Of a DNA stretch of 64,000 nt, positions 11,626 through 22,195 are shown piece after piece. The position numbers were made by a program, and so were the translations under genes. The notes below the pieces were generated by a model. The model was not told where the DNA came from and made no database searches. It saw nothing but the letters and a program-made list of their open reading frames with translations. Each line of letters starts with the position of its first letter. Within the stretch, counting starts at the first letter, position 1. The stretch comes from Pterois miles. Its lineage: Eukaryota > Chordata > Actinopteri > Perciformes > Scorpaenidae. The stretch is taken from assembly GCA_947000775.1 (NCBI GenBank), contig CAMQGK010000110.1, forward strand, positions 24,401,501 through 24,465,500, given 5' to 3'.

Positions 11626-11784
11626 ATAGCACTTCCAAGTGTCTTTGAGCCAGGAGGTCCTTTACAGCTGGGTGGTCAATGACGCAGTCCACTGGCATTC
11701 CATCATCCTCTTTGGTGACAGAAAATCTTACTCGGCTGGTGACAGTAAACATCCTGTCATACGTCTCCTCAACTGTTGTCTCAC
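11626..11784 (-). CDS. cadm1: cadm1 exon 5: second half of Ig domain 2
   Basis: This 159-bp exon has 52 full codons. It reads ETTVEETYDRMFTVTSRVRF, then SVTKEDDGMPVDCVIDHPAV, then KDLLAQRHLEVL and the first base of tyrosine. The pattern TVTS....V.KEDDG.PV.C...HPAV....QR.LEV matches CADM1 Ig2 closely. VDC holds the second Ig2 cysteine. The acceptor is TTTTTCTAG before GTGAGAC and the donor is T|GTGAGT at 11625-11620. The split tyrosine codon (T|AT) at the exon 5/6 junction rebuilds the Y-K-P linker between Ig2 and Ig3, which confirms both borders. The 6.1-kb intron to exon 4 holds only non-coding and repeat sequence. Confidence 0.95.
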
Positions 11785-13497
11785 CTAGAAAAACATCACA
11801 AGCACGACAAGAGACGGGGGAAAAGTTAAAGCTCAAAAACAAATGTCAAATCCTGCAGCTGCACTGACCCGCAGTGACCATAATAACCAGTTATAGCTAT
11901 TAAGAGTGCAGTACCTGTCAAAGTGGAGTGCTTTCAAATGGCATTTACATTCAATTTATGATCCAGTGATGCGGTGCCCGGACGAGACTTTAGAGGATTG
12001 AGACGGGGCCCGGGGCCTTCGATTCTGACGAGAGCAGCGAGGAGTGGCCGGGTCATATAAGCCTGATAATGAATGCCTCTGCAGCTTGAGGGCTGAGCAT
12101 TGTTGGGGCTAACCCTGCAGTAATCTGCTGCCCACTAGGCCCTAGGCTGTCAGAGGGGCATTCATTTAGAGAGCATTACAATGCCACAGGGGCATCGCAT
12201 TAGCTGCAGTGCTGAGTGTGATGGTTTACTCGCACTTAATGAAGTGAGGAAATAATTACAGCCCCACTCTGACCTGCAGCACACTTCCATTTCAGCCTTG
12301 TCACTGGGGAGCCCGGCCGGACTCAGGGAGGGCAAAACACCGTTGTTCCACAGTTGATGATCACCAACACACACATATGTGGCCTCTTGATGGATATTAA
12401 CCCCGCGTAACACACACCCACCCACCCAAGGCATGCCTACATAAAATGTAAAGTACCAGGATAGGTAACTGGTCAATGCGCGTGAGGGTGTAAAATTTGA
12501 CCACTCTGCCAACTGCGGCGAGAGAACAAGCTGTAAAAAAAAAAAAAAAAAAAGCACAATGACCATTGGAGAAGAGCAAGTAACACAATGATAATAACAG
12601 CAGGAATAAAAAAAAAAAAAGTGTGACAGTGTGATGCAGTAAAAATAACTGTGATTATCTTGCTATTTTTCTGCTGAATGAATCAGATGGTAAAAAGTAC
12701 CGACTGGCAAACAATGAACAATTAAAAAGTAAAGAGATTACAGAACATATAATGCACAATATATATCCAGTGTTGTACATTTCTTTTCTCCCCATAAGCC
12801 GTTAACAATAGCCTGCATCGAAATGATTTAACTTCACTCTAAAAAGCTCTGCAAGCATTAACGTGACACAACAAATGAGTTAATCGCAATCATCTTTAGT
12901 TGAAGTGCAGTGATCAACGCATAGCTCATAGAAGAACAATGCTGTTTTGTTCCCCACCAAATAACGACGCACATTTCCCATTAAGAGCTCTATTGTCACC
13001 GTGCAATCACAGAGACTCGGCGCGCAGCACTAGGTCACATTTGTAAGGTCAATGAGGGCGTTTCCAAGTGCACCTGCGCCAAAGAGTTGGGTGAAGTGGA
13101 GTATGAATTGGAGGGGTGCGATGATGATGAGTCATTATCCTCTCAAAGAGTCACAATAATTGTCTCATACCAATCACAGTGCTGCATTACTGAAATGGCT
13201 CAAAGATGGCACAGAGCAAATGTGGTAGGTTTGGAGGAAATTTTGAAATCATTATCACAATACTAATATGGATGTTTTCCAATATCTACATATAATCATG
13301 ATATGGCAAAGTGTCAGTTTTTGATCACAGGTTTGCTCAGAATCTTTTATTCAGTCAACAGAAACCTGTGAAATGATGACATGATAGGATCATATCATCC
13401 AATATGATTTTACTGAAATGATAAATGATCACATTGAACTATTTAAACAATTTTTAGTATTCAGTTAATCAGCCTTAATGGTTGCTCATTGCAAGCT

Positions 13498-13880
13498 TTG
13501 TCTATGAGAAAACGAGCCTACTTCCCACTTGATTTAATACTTCAGTAAACATTGTAAACATGAGTTTATGGTCTCAATCACTACTTTCAAGTCTTCTTCA
13601 ATGCAGCATGATGTTCAATTAGTAAATTATGGTCCCATTGTCAAGGCGTTGCCCAGTCTGGGAGTTGTCTGGGTTTTCATCTTACAACTTTAAACCTTTC
13701 ACTGTGTTTTTTCAGTTCATGGAAGTTGATTGTAACATTTTGGTCACCTGAAAATGTCTAATTCAGTGTTTGGTTGTAGTTAGCTCATCCTTCTTGTGTC
13801 ATTTCTGGCTGCAAAAACATCACTCCACAAACCAATGGGTTATGTCAGACTACATCCACTTTTTATACACAGTCTGTGGT
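13498..13880 (+). repeat. dispersed repeat copy
   Basis: It shares CAGTAAACATTGTAAACATG, GAGTTTATGGTCTCAATCAC, GCAGCATGATGTTCA and CCACAAACCAATGGGT with copies at 19338-19875 and 47815-48305. Confidence 0.65.
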
Positions 13881-15815
13881 GTCAGCATTGATCTGCAGTT
13901 ACAACGCCAAAATGCTAGTTGGCGGTGGAGTTTCTATGCCACAAACAATGGCAACTGAAAACTGAACAGATCATGTTTGATTTGGATATGCTGAGCAGCG
14001 GTTACTTTTACTGAAATTACTGCAGTACCGAAAAAGAGGGAAGTCGTTGGAGATCTCCATCACCTTCTCTCTTTTTCGACCATTGAACCGACTGAGGCAG
14101 AAATATGGCGAATTATCCGGCCACTGAGAGACATGGACGAGGAAATGCACATTGTTATATCAATGTCATAGGCAGATATTGACAGCCCTTTCTTATCTAC
14201 TTGTGAGGCATTATCTGTAGCCACTCCTTTTGTTAGAGCTGTTTTATGATTGTTAATTTGGTGGATTTTAGGTTCTCACTGTATCCAAGCTAGCCAGTGC
14301 TAGTTGCTAATGTGTTGCTAACATGACATTCTGAGTTGAATCATCAACTATTGATGTTTCACTTTTTTTTTTTTAAACTTTTTAACTTTTTTACATTGTG
14401 TATTTTTACTAGATTAGTTACTGTGTTGTACTTAAATGTAATGTTAATCCTTCATGGTGGTACTTTATTTCTTTCAAACATGAATCACAATACAATAAGC
14501 AACAAGTGTGACAGCTAGTCTATAGTTGTGTGAATCCAGTTTCTTTACTTCATATTTACCGGTACCATTGGTGTATCTCTTGTTCATCAAACTGAATCAT
14601 TTTCTGATTTGTTATCACTGTCATTAAATATGTTGTCCGATACTGTTTTCACAGTTTCCAGAGGAAAATCTTCAACCTCAGCTGGAAGTGTATTTGGCTC
14701 GCTGCAGAGAGTGAGGACAGAAGAGGTACGGAGTTTCATTTGCTTCATGTTTGTGCTGAGTTATGTTTTGTGTCATGACTGCAGTGCCCTCGATGGACAA
14801 CGCTACCATCACTGCTGATGATTTGCAAAAAAAAAAAAAACAAGCTGCTTGCATGCAAAGTCATAGAGACACTTTTTGCCAAAATAGCAACACCCTGCCT
14901 TGTACTACCTTATCTGCATGACAAGGTAGTACAGTCCCAAGATGCTGTGCCTCTCATTTGACTTCTGCACGATGCAAAATACCAAAGAGACATGCGAAAC
15001 ACATATTTCAAGGTCAGGAAAATAGCTTTGCTTGCACTTGTCTTTGGCAGCACTGTCATGAAAAAACATGATGAGTCTTTAATTTGACTTCTAGTATCGA
15101 TAGTTTTTGGTGAGGTTTCTTTTTACAAAACAATTTAAATGTGAAAGACAGTTTAGTAAAACTTCTGAAAGTCCTGAGTCATGTTTTGAAGATCAGACTC
15201 ATACAGCCATTATCGTTGTACAGGCTAACCAACGCTTGTCAATTATCAGTGTCACTCGAGCTCCGATGAGGAAAACAACTGCGGATCAGGTCGTGGAAGG
15301 ACTCAAATCTGAATGCAGAGGAGATTTGAGTGTTGCAGCAGAGATGTCAAATCAAACGCTCTTGTGAGCATCAACCACCGATCAGTCCCAGCGCAATCAA
15401 GCGTGGCCTCTTCTCAGGGTGACATTTTCTTTCAGTCACTTTCTAACCTGAGTCTTCTGCCTGCCAACACGCTGAGAAGCAGCCACTGATCAAACTGTTT
15501 GAAACTGGCTTCCACCTTAAGATAATAATTTGGATGCTAAACTCGCGCCCACTCACTACATGAGTACAGGACAAAAATTAGACAATTTTAATTATGTGTC
15601 TTAATTTTCAGTGTGATGTTGAATATGAATGTACACTGTAATGCCTTTGTTATTATATTTTTATTTACCCATAAATTATAAAATAATGTAAATTAAAAAT
15701 TATATCTTAGTATTAACAATAATAACAATAATAATAATTATTAATATTTTTCATATTAATTAATAGATGAAATCACTTAATAATCATTTATATGTTCATA
15801 TATAAGAACCACTTT

Positions 15816-15893
15816 GGTTTGCCAGGTTGTGGAAAATCTTGATGAATTTAGAGCATGTTGTGCTGAAGGAGGATTTTCCACAATCTGGCAACC
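15816..15893. other. compact hairpin, about 22-bp stem
   Basis: The arms GGTTTGCCAGGTTGTGGAAA(ATC) and GATTTTCCACAATCTGGCAA(CC) pair with one bulge and one G-U, around a 33-base loop. Part of the stem (GGTTGCCAGGTTGT..AAAATC) recurs at 53744-53768, so it may be a repeat end. Confidence 0.55.
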
Positions 15894-17883
15894 TAAAAGC
15901 TTATAGAATTAATTAATAAGAAAACCATGAATTACAGCGCAGAAACCCTTTATAAAGGGAGCTTTATTAGAAATACTAAAAAACATTGCTTCACTGACTT
16001 ACTTCCATTTTATAAAAGCAGCTCTTACAAAGTGATAAATATTATAAAATTAACATTGGCTTGCTTCATTTTTCTGCAACGGTCAACCCCATCCCGCAGC
16101 CATTTCACTGAAAGGAAGCTGCTCGGACGTGAGGAAGAGCGTGGGATACTGACAAAAAGCTCGATAAAACATGAGTGAGTAAGCCTTAAGTTAAGAATAT
16201 GTGTTTGAAAATATCCCCAAGGTCAAGAATAAAACTCTGCATATTCAAAGAATAAGTCTAAAAAAGGGAATACAGCTTTTACTTGATCTGGTAACAGATT
16301 CACAAAATCTGTTTTTTTGTTTTTTGTTTCCATACTCCAAAATCACTCAAAGCTGAATCTGAATTGCTTTTATTTAATGTGTAAAAAGCATGAAATTCTA
16401 ACCTGTCTAACCAAGTAAAAGCTCAATATTTTGAATTTAATTTTAAAAAACACAAGGTCTACTAACTTTTCAAAATTCAGATTAAATCTCCTGCATGCAG
16501 TTTCATAACATCACAAACACATTTTAAGGAATCTGCTCCTGTACTCGAGCAGCAGTAGCAGCCGAGCACTGAGCTCTACTACATTTAAATAATATTGCAG
16601 CTGTCATTTATACTAACAAGCATTTGGCCACCTTGTGTGTGGAGTCTCTCTCAGGCCGGAGCCCATCAGTCCCTATACCTGCCAGCATGATAAATGGTTG
16701 AAAATCCAGCCAATTTGAAAGTGTGTTTAAATCAGCCGGCGGATTTCTTTCTTGCCATTACGGCTGTCTTTCCTTGCACAAGACAAAACACGATCACAGA
16801 GATTCTATACAAAACCATGTGTGCCTTTTAAACTCAGTGCGTGCTCGAGCTAATGAATTGTTTAGCGCGTCCGTAATGAGAAGTGATTTGTGTTTCCGGG
16901 GGTACAGGAGGACGTGACTCTCTGGCTCTCTTTATATATCCACTGCCACTATGGATTAGCCCCACTCAGCATGTCAGTGGCATTTCGCTGATCTAACCAC
17001 CCTGTTGTCTGTCCCTCCCCCTACACAACACTCGACAACTCATAAACAGAAATTGACTTAGACTCCTGTAGAGAACACTGGAGGCACAGATGGCATTTAG
17101 CTTCAGACTCGCTCTTGTCTAAATATTTCATCTCTCAACAAGCCAAATGAATCCTCTCCATTCTAATACATATATAATATGACAACAAGCCAAGAGATAT
17201 CCACTCTGTGTGAATACAATATGACTAAAATGAATATCCCCCCCATTGTGGTACAGTAAGTAGGTAATGAATAATTGATGACCCCTAATCATAACTGAAA
17301 GGTAATATGGATTTTTCACCACCCCAGATTATATACCCCTCTCTGCAACAGCCTACAGCCGGCCGAAGGCACTGAAGATGAAATGTGCAGATATGAGTTC
17401 ATAACCATCTTTAGCAGTTTTATGGTGAATAAAAAGATTCAGGGTCGTCTTAAAAAATATAGAATTCAATCAGCAGTTGACAAAATGTTCACAGTAAACA
17501 TTTAAGCAGTTTTAAATCTGAGCAAGGCATCTCTGAAATGAAAATGAGTGCTTTTAAGGCAGATGTTTTGTCAAATTTATATGAAACAACACAAGCCTGT
17601 ATTGCTGCTCTTGCAGTTGTGAAAGCGTAGTTTGATCAGTAGTGCTGTAGTGGAACAAGCAGCCCAGGCGTATGGATGGTCAGGGGAGAAGGAAAGATGC
17701 CTGATTATTTTCTGTGGTTCTTCCTATACATGCTTGTTACATAATCAGTACAACGGGCATTAATGTTTTAGAGGAGAACTGCATGTTGTTCAGAGGAAGC
17801 GCCTCCAGAGAGCAGGACATGTAGGGAAGTGGACAGGCCCGGAGCGTGTGAAGCAAACTGGGGGAGGCTGTTATTCTACTGAC

Positions 17884-18021
17884 CTGTCAGTTCTTCCTCC
17901 CCTTTCATCCATCTGATGGAGGCGGCTGGCTTGCTGCCTATGGCGGTGCAGGTGAGCTCCGTCTCGTTCCCCTCGCTGACCACATCCTCGCGGCTCTCGA
18001 TGATTGGGTTGCCTGGCGGGA
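17884..18021 (-). CDS. cadm1: cadm1 exon 4: first half of Ig domain 2
   Basis: This 138-bp exon has 45 full codons and phase 1 at both ends. It translates as PPGNPIIESREDVVSEGNET followed by ELTCTAIGSKPAASIRWMKGEEELT. It corresponds to the start of the membrane-middle Ig domain of CADM1 (PPRN..EGEE..CTA.ASKPATTIRWFKG in the mammalian protein as I recall it). ELTCTA carries the first Ig2 cysteine and IRW the core tryptophan. G-N-E-T makes an N-glycosylation sequon. The acceptor is GGGTCAG before TCCCGCC. The donor is G|GTCAGT at 17883-17878, less common than GTAAGT or GTGAGT but still a valid GT. The final G joins GT of exon 5 to form glycine. Confidence 0.95.
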
Positions 18022-19059
18022 CTGACCCACGGCAACGGTTGGAAACACACATCAGCACGACAATATTTACACACACACACATAAAATTTGAACACTTTAT
18101 AAAGGTGCAAAACGCATGTTTAACTAACGCATCAATTCCTGTTTCTCAAAGTAACTCAGTATGAGTTTGTCATTAGTTAACACTTTATCAGTTAATGAAT
18201 GTCAACTAACAGTTACTTAAGAAATCATTTTCACATCACAACCTGACTTACTGGTAATTGTAAGAAATGTCGATCTCGTGAAATGATGGTAAAATACACT
18301 TCATGTAGCTTATTTACAGTAATTAGTGAATGCATCGGGTAGACATGCAGCCCTTCTGTTAGCTCTAACACGTCTGTCCGTTTTCCCCTGACTTGTCAGC
18401 TGGCACCTGCTGGATGTGATGAAGCTAGCGTTATTGGGAAAAAAATCTTATAAATGTGACATAAACAAGGGCCGTGGGCTCATGTAACAACACATACAGT
18501 AGATGTTTGCCTCTGACTACCAGTAAAATGAAAAACAACTTCATGTTTCTATAAGAATAAGTTCTGTTCTGCTTTCAGAGCGACTGATCAGATGCTGAAA
18601 CGTCAATTTCTTTACTTGACAACTTGAAAACTCAAAAATAGGGTGGATTTCGAAATCAGAGCGAGGTCCTTCCCCAGGAAAAAAATTTGTTTCCTGAATT
18701 CTGTTGGCTTTGAAAGAATGAAAATAGGAAAGAAAGTACACCGAAACTGTTTTTTTTTATCTTAAATGTTTTGAATTTACTGTATTTTCAGGAAAGAATA
18801 TAAAATAATTGCCCCCTCTGGCATCAGCTTGTGTGAATCTCTGGCATGAAGTAAACAGTTTTCATTCCTTCATTCATTTTTTTTTGCCTGCTTGACTATT
18901 TCTTTTCTTAGTACTTGACACTTTTTTCCTTTGTCTCTCAGTCACTGTAGTCCCGTTCAGACACAACACAACAATGGCAACACTGTACACTGCAACCCAT
19001 TATTTCCAATAGCTTACGTCATGTAATATGCAAATGACTATATTTACCATAATTTACTA

Positions 19060-19325
19060 ATCAACATTTAGTTGGATTTAGTTTAGCATGTTAGAATGCA
19101 CAAACTACAGCTTAGATTGTCATTAGTTTTGCAGGTATTTGTTCATAAAGTAAAGTATCGGACAAAAAAAATTGTTGATCTGATGGCACAAGATGAAAAG
19201 TCAGGGGATCACAGAAGTGACAGCAGTTCATCCTGAGGGGGAAAATGAATATCTGCACCAAATTTGATTGCGATTAATGCAATAGTCATCAGGACATTTC
19301 ACTCAAAAGCAGTGGGCAACCTTCA
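19060..19325 (+). repeat. fragment of the CAGGGGATCACC repeat family
   Basis: GATGAAAAGTCAGGGGATCA, CAGTTCATCCTGAGG, GAATATCTGCACCAAATTTG and CATTTCACTCAAAA match the family copies at 161-545 and 56485-56835. Confidence 0.55.
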
Positions 19326-19337
19326 GTTTTGAGGAGT

Positions 19338-19875
19338 GCCTTAAACTTTCATTCCTTCTAACAGCCAGCAGGGGGCGACTCCTCTGGTGCAAAAAAAGAA
19401 GTCTGATTGTATAGAAGTCTATGAGAAAATGAGTCTACTTCTAACTTGATTTATTACCTCAGTAAACATTGTAAACATGAGTTTATGGTCTCACTCACTA
19501 GTTTCAAGTCTTCTTCAACACAGCATGATGTTCATTTAGTAAATTATGGTCCCATTTAGAGTCAAATAGACCATAAAGCAGGGTATGCTGTAGGGTGGCT
19601 ACCTTGTGATCAACAGGTCACTATCACGGTGTTGTCCGGTCTGAGAGTTGTCAGCGTTTTCATATTACAACTTTAACCCTTTCACAGTGTGTTTTCAGGT
19701 CAGCGTTCGGTTATACTTAGCTCCACCCTCTGGTGTCACTTCTGGTTGCAAAAAACTAAGATGCGACAGCCAAAAACCAACATGACAACAGCTAAAATGT
19801 TGAACTTGAGGCTTAAAACTGCAGTCCACAAACCAGTGGGTGACATCACGGTGCACCCATTTCTTATCTACAGGT
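19338..19875 (+). repeat. dispersed repeat copy, nearly full length
   Basis: It starts near TTCATTCCTTCTAACAGCC, includes AGCAGGGGGCGACTCCTC, TGAGTTTATGGTCTCACTCA and CCATAAAGCAGGG, and ends near ACCCATTTCTTATCTACAG. The same order is seen at 47815-48305 and, inverted, at 63223-63660. Confidence 0.65.
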
Positions 19876-20729
19876 TAGCACTAAAGAGAAAGTACAGCTG
19901 AGGCTGATGGGAATGTCATTAGATTTGCAGGTATTTGGTGAAAAACCAGTGTCGCATTGTAATAGTCACTTTCTTATAGGTGAGCTAAAGGAATTGATGA
20001 TACATCTATTAAATCATGCTTTAAATCACGAGTCATGCATCGGTCATGAAATGCGTTTCATACCCTTAATATGAAGAGTTTCCTGACATTGCAGGCCAAA
20101 GTTATGTAAGTATATATCATAACATCCTGGGGTGTAAAATGTTCACAGAATAGGGCACGGCACAGTTGTCCCTTGAATTAATCATTGCAACAAACTTACT
20201 GAACTCCAGTTACTTGAAAGCAAAAAGTCAGCGGGGTGTTCATTTCAAGGACTCTTGAATGCAACCCTTGGTTCAGAAAATACTGCAGCTAGGCTTCAAT
20301 TGTACAACTAGAGTAATTACTTTAAAGTGCTTTTAATTCCTTTCAATCCCCCAGGATGTCTGCATGTATAATAAAGCTTAACTGGAGTAATTTCACTCCA
20401 AAGCATCAAAGTGTGGCACAGCTGACTCTCAATAGGGAATCGTTTGGAGCAGCCAAGTCAACATTCACCGGGATTCACAGAGTCAACACAGCTGCCAAAG
20501 CCGACGTGGTCTGAGCCATCAGTTTTAGCATCTGCTCCTTTTCGCTGTGCTGTTGAGCACTGCAAGAGCCTAATTGGCTGACATTTTGTTTCAGTTGCTA
20601 AAGATAACAGGATCAAAGATTACTACTATTATTTCATATTCACCAGCGAAATACAATAAGAAATATGTGCGATGAGGAGGGGTGTGATGCGTGTGCGTGC
20701 GAGGTTGGCACGTGCACCCTCGCACCTAC

Positions 20730-20882
20730 CCAGGACAGTGATGTCTGCGTAGGCTTCCTGAGGAGGATCTGTGTAGAGCTGGCACACGTAGCGTCCCTCG
20801 TCGGAGAGTGACACATTGGACAGAGACACCCGCAGTTCGTTGTCAGAGAAATTCACCAGCTGGAACCGGCTGTCCTTCAGAG
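20730..20882 (-). CDS. cadm1: cadm1 exon 3: second half of Ig domain 1
   Basis: This 153-bp exon has 50 full codons and phase 1 at both ends. The translation starts LKDSRFQLVNFSDNELRVSL and continues through SDEGRYVCQLYTDPPQEAY to ITVL. The DEGRYVC motif is the canonical Ig F-strand with the second Ig1 cysteine, which pairs with the cysteine in exon 2. LYTDPPQE is a CADM1 signature. Two N-glycosylation sequons (NFS, NVS) are visible. The acceptor is CCCCACAG before CTCTGAAGG and the donor is G|GTAGGT at 20729-20724. The frame stays open for some 34 codons past the donor before it stops. Those residues do not resemble any CADM protein, so they are intron. The intron just upstream in the transcript is strongly pyrimidine-rich (20890-21040 on the minus strand). 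Confidence 0.96.
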
Positions 20883-20889
20883 CTGTGGG

Positions 20890-21040
20890 GATACATGTGA
20901 GACAGTGAGGATACAGAGTGCAGGGACACGGACGTGAGACATGGGGGTGAGAAAGGGAGAGGGGATGGAGGGAGACAAAGGAGACGCGAGGAGAAAATGA
21001 GGTAGAGATAAGGAGCGAGGGGAATAGGAGGAGGAGTGCT
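20890..21040 (-). promoter_or_regulatory. long pyrimidine-rich tract upstream of exon 3
   Basis: The plus strand is almost all purine from 20944 to 21034, so the cadm1 transcript has a long CU-rich tract 60-150 bases before the exon 3 acceptor. Such tracts can bind pyrimidine-tract proteins and influence splicing. That role is inference. Confidence 0.4.
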
Positions 21041-21959
21041 GCCCTTTCGTGGGCTTTCTCCTTAATTGAGTAAAAGAAAAGTGAGTTTCAAAATGATTCA
21101 TACAAGTTGATTTATAAAGTAGCTTCACAGTCCACGGAGCTCTCGCAGAGACAGGAAAGTGTGAAGAGTGCTCATGAGGACTCCTAACAAGCTAGGAACT
21201 CTTAAAATGGGCTGCTGCTGGTCATGGATGGATGCATCAAACTCACATATTGCAGAAAAAAAGGGAGAGGCATTCAAACATACATAATGAATTAAATCAC
21301 AGTGCGGAGGTGGAGAGGGTCGGATGCCTGATACTCTAAATCAAAAAGTAGCCGGGAATCTGTATACTAATGCCAGTAAGATTGGCTGGATTTTCTTTTA
21401 ATGTCGTCAAACTAGGTTAGCCATCTTTCTCAGGGAGAGTTTTTACTGCTTTTCATTTGGGTCAGCTCTCATCCCTAAGCAGCACGCTTTTACATAAACA
21501 GCTTTGGCTGATTTGATTGGAGCCCTTTTGATGTTTTGACCTGCCTTCTTTATCAAGTCCTCTCTGCATCTGTCGAGCTTTAACGAACTCTATTTAGGCC
21601 TTGTTTAAAGCACGGGGAGTTTGTTATTCCCTTCTGGCTTTGCACTTAGCATCATGATTATCACCGAAGGTCTCAGGGCATTGTCAACATGAAACCTCAT
21701 CCCCAAATATAATTTGAGAGCTCTCTGGAAAGCCTCTCCTCAAAGGGAAACAATGACACTGATGCACTTTGAGAGCCGAAGCACCTGCTAAGGAGGGAAA
21801 CCCTTCACTTCGGCGACGCTCTGTGTTGTTTATAGGCTACGAGGCAGTTTCATAACCGGATGAATGCTTACATAAGAACATAGAGGGGGCACAGTAGCTA
21901 GTATTCAGTAGCCAGTGTAGGCATGCATATGAGGAGATTATTTTCAGAAGAGATTAATC

Positions 21960-22195
21960 TGCTGATTGTTTTCTCGGTTTATATTTTGGTCTATAAACTA
22001 TCAGAAAATCAGTTGTCTCTCATAGAAGACCAACAAAACAAGAAAATATTCACATTTGAGACGCTGCAGCTAGTGAATCTAGTGGTTTTTGCTTAAAAAC
22101 AAGGCAAACTATTAATTGATTAGTAAAATTGCTCTTGATTAATTGTCTCTCAGTCAAGTATCCAGTTAATCAGCTAATTGTTTCAGCTGGTTTTA
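21960..22195 (+). repeat. dispersed repeat (AT-rich, CATAGAAGACCAACAAAAC family)
   Basis: It has GGTCTATAAACTATCAGAAA, AAAATATTCACATTTGAGA and AGTTAATCAGCTAATTGTTT. This arrangement is known to me from many fish genomes. Related sequence lies at 42985-43165 and, inverted, split at 37669-37725 and 38208-38347. Confidence 0.5.

Larger units (their letters stand above)
11785..17883 (-). other. cadm1 intron 4
   Basis: A 6.1-kb intron splitting Ig2. It contains a dispersed-repeat copy at 13498-13880, an AT-rich simple stretch at 15640-15760, a short hairpin around 14900-14940 and a compact hairpin at 15816-15893. No coding exon is recognised. Confidence 0.9.
18022..20729 (-). other. cadm1 intron 3
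   Basis: A 2.7-kb intron between Ig1 and Ig2. About 0.8 kb (19060-19875) is made of two dispersed-repeat families placed next to each other. The rest has no feature that I can name. Confidence 0.9.

Noticed and set aside
20629..20729. Open reading past the exon 3 donor
   Set aside because: Residues after TVLG do not resemble CADM proteins, and a GTAGGT donor plus in-phase exon 4 explain the border.
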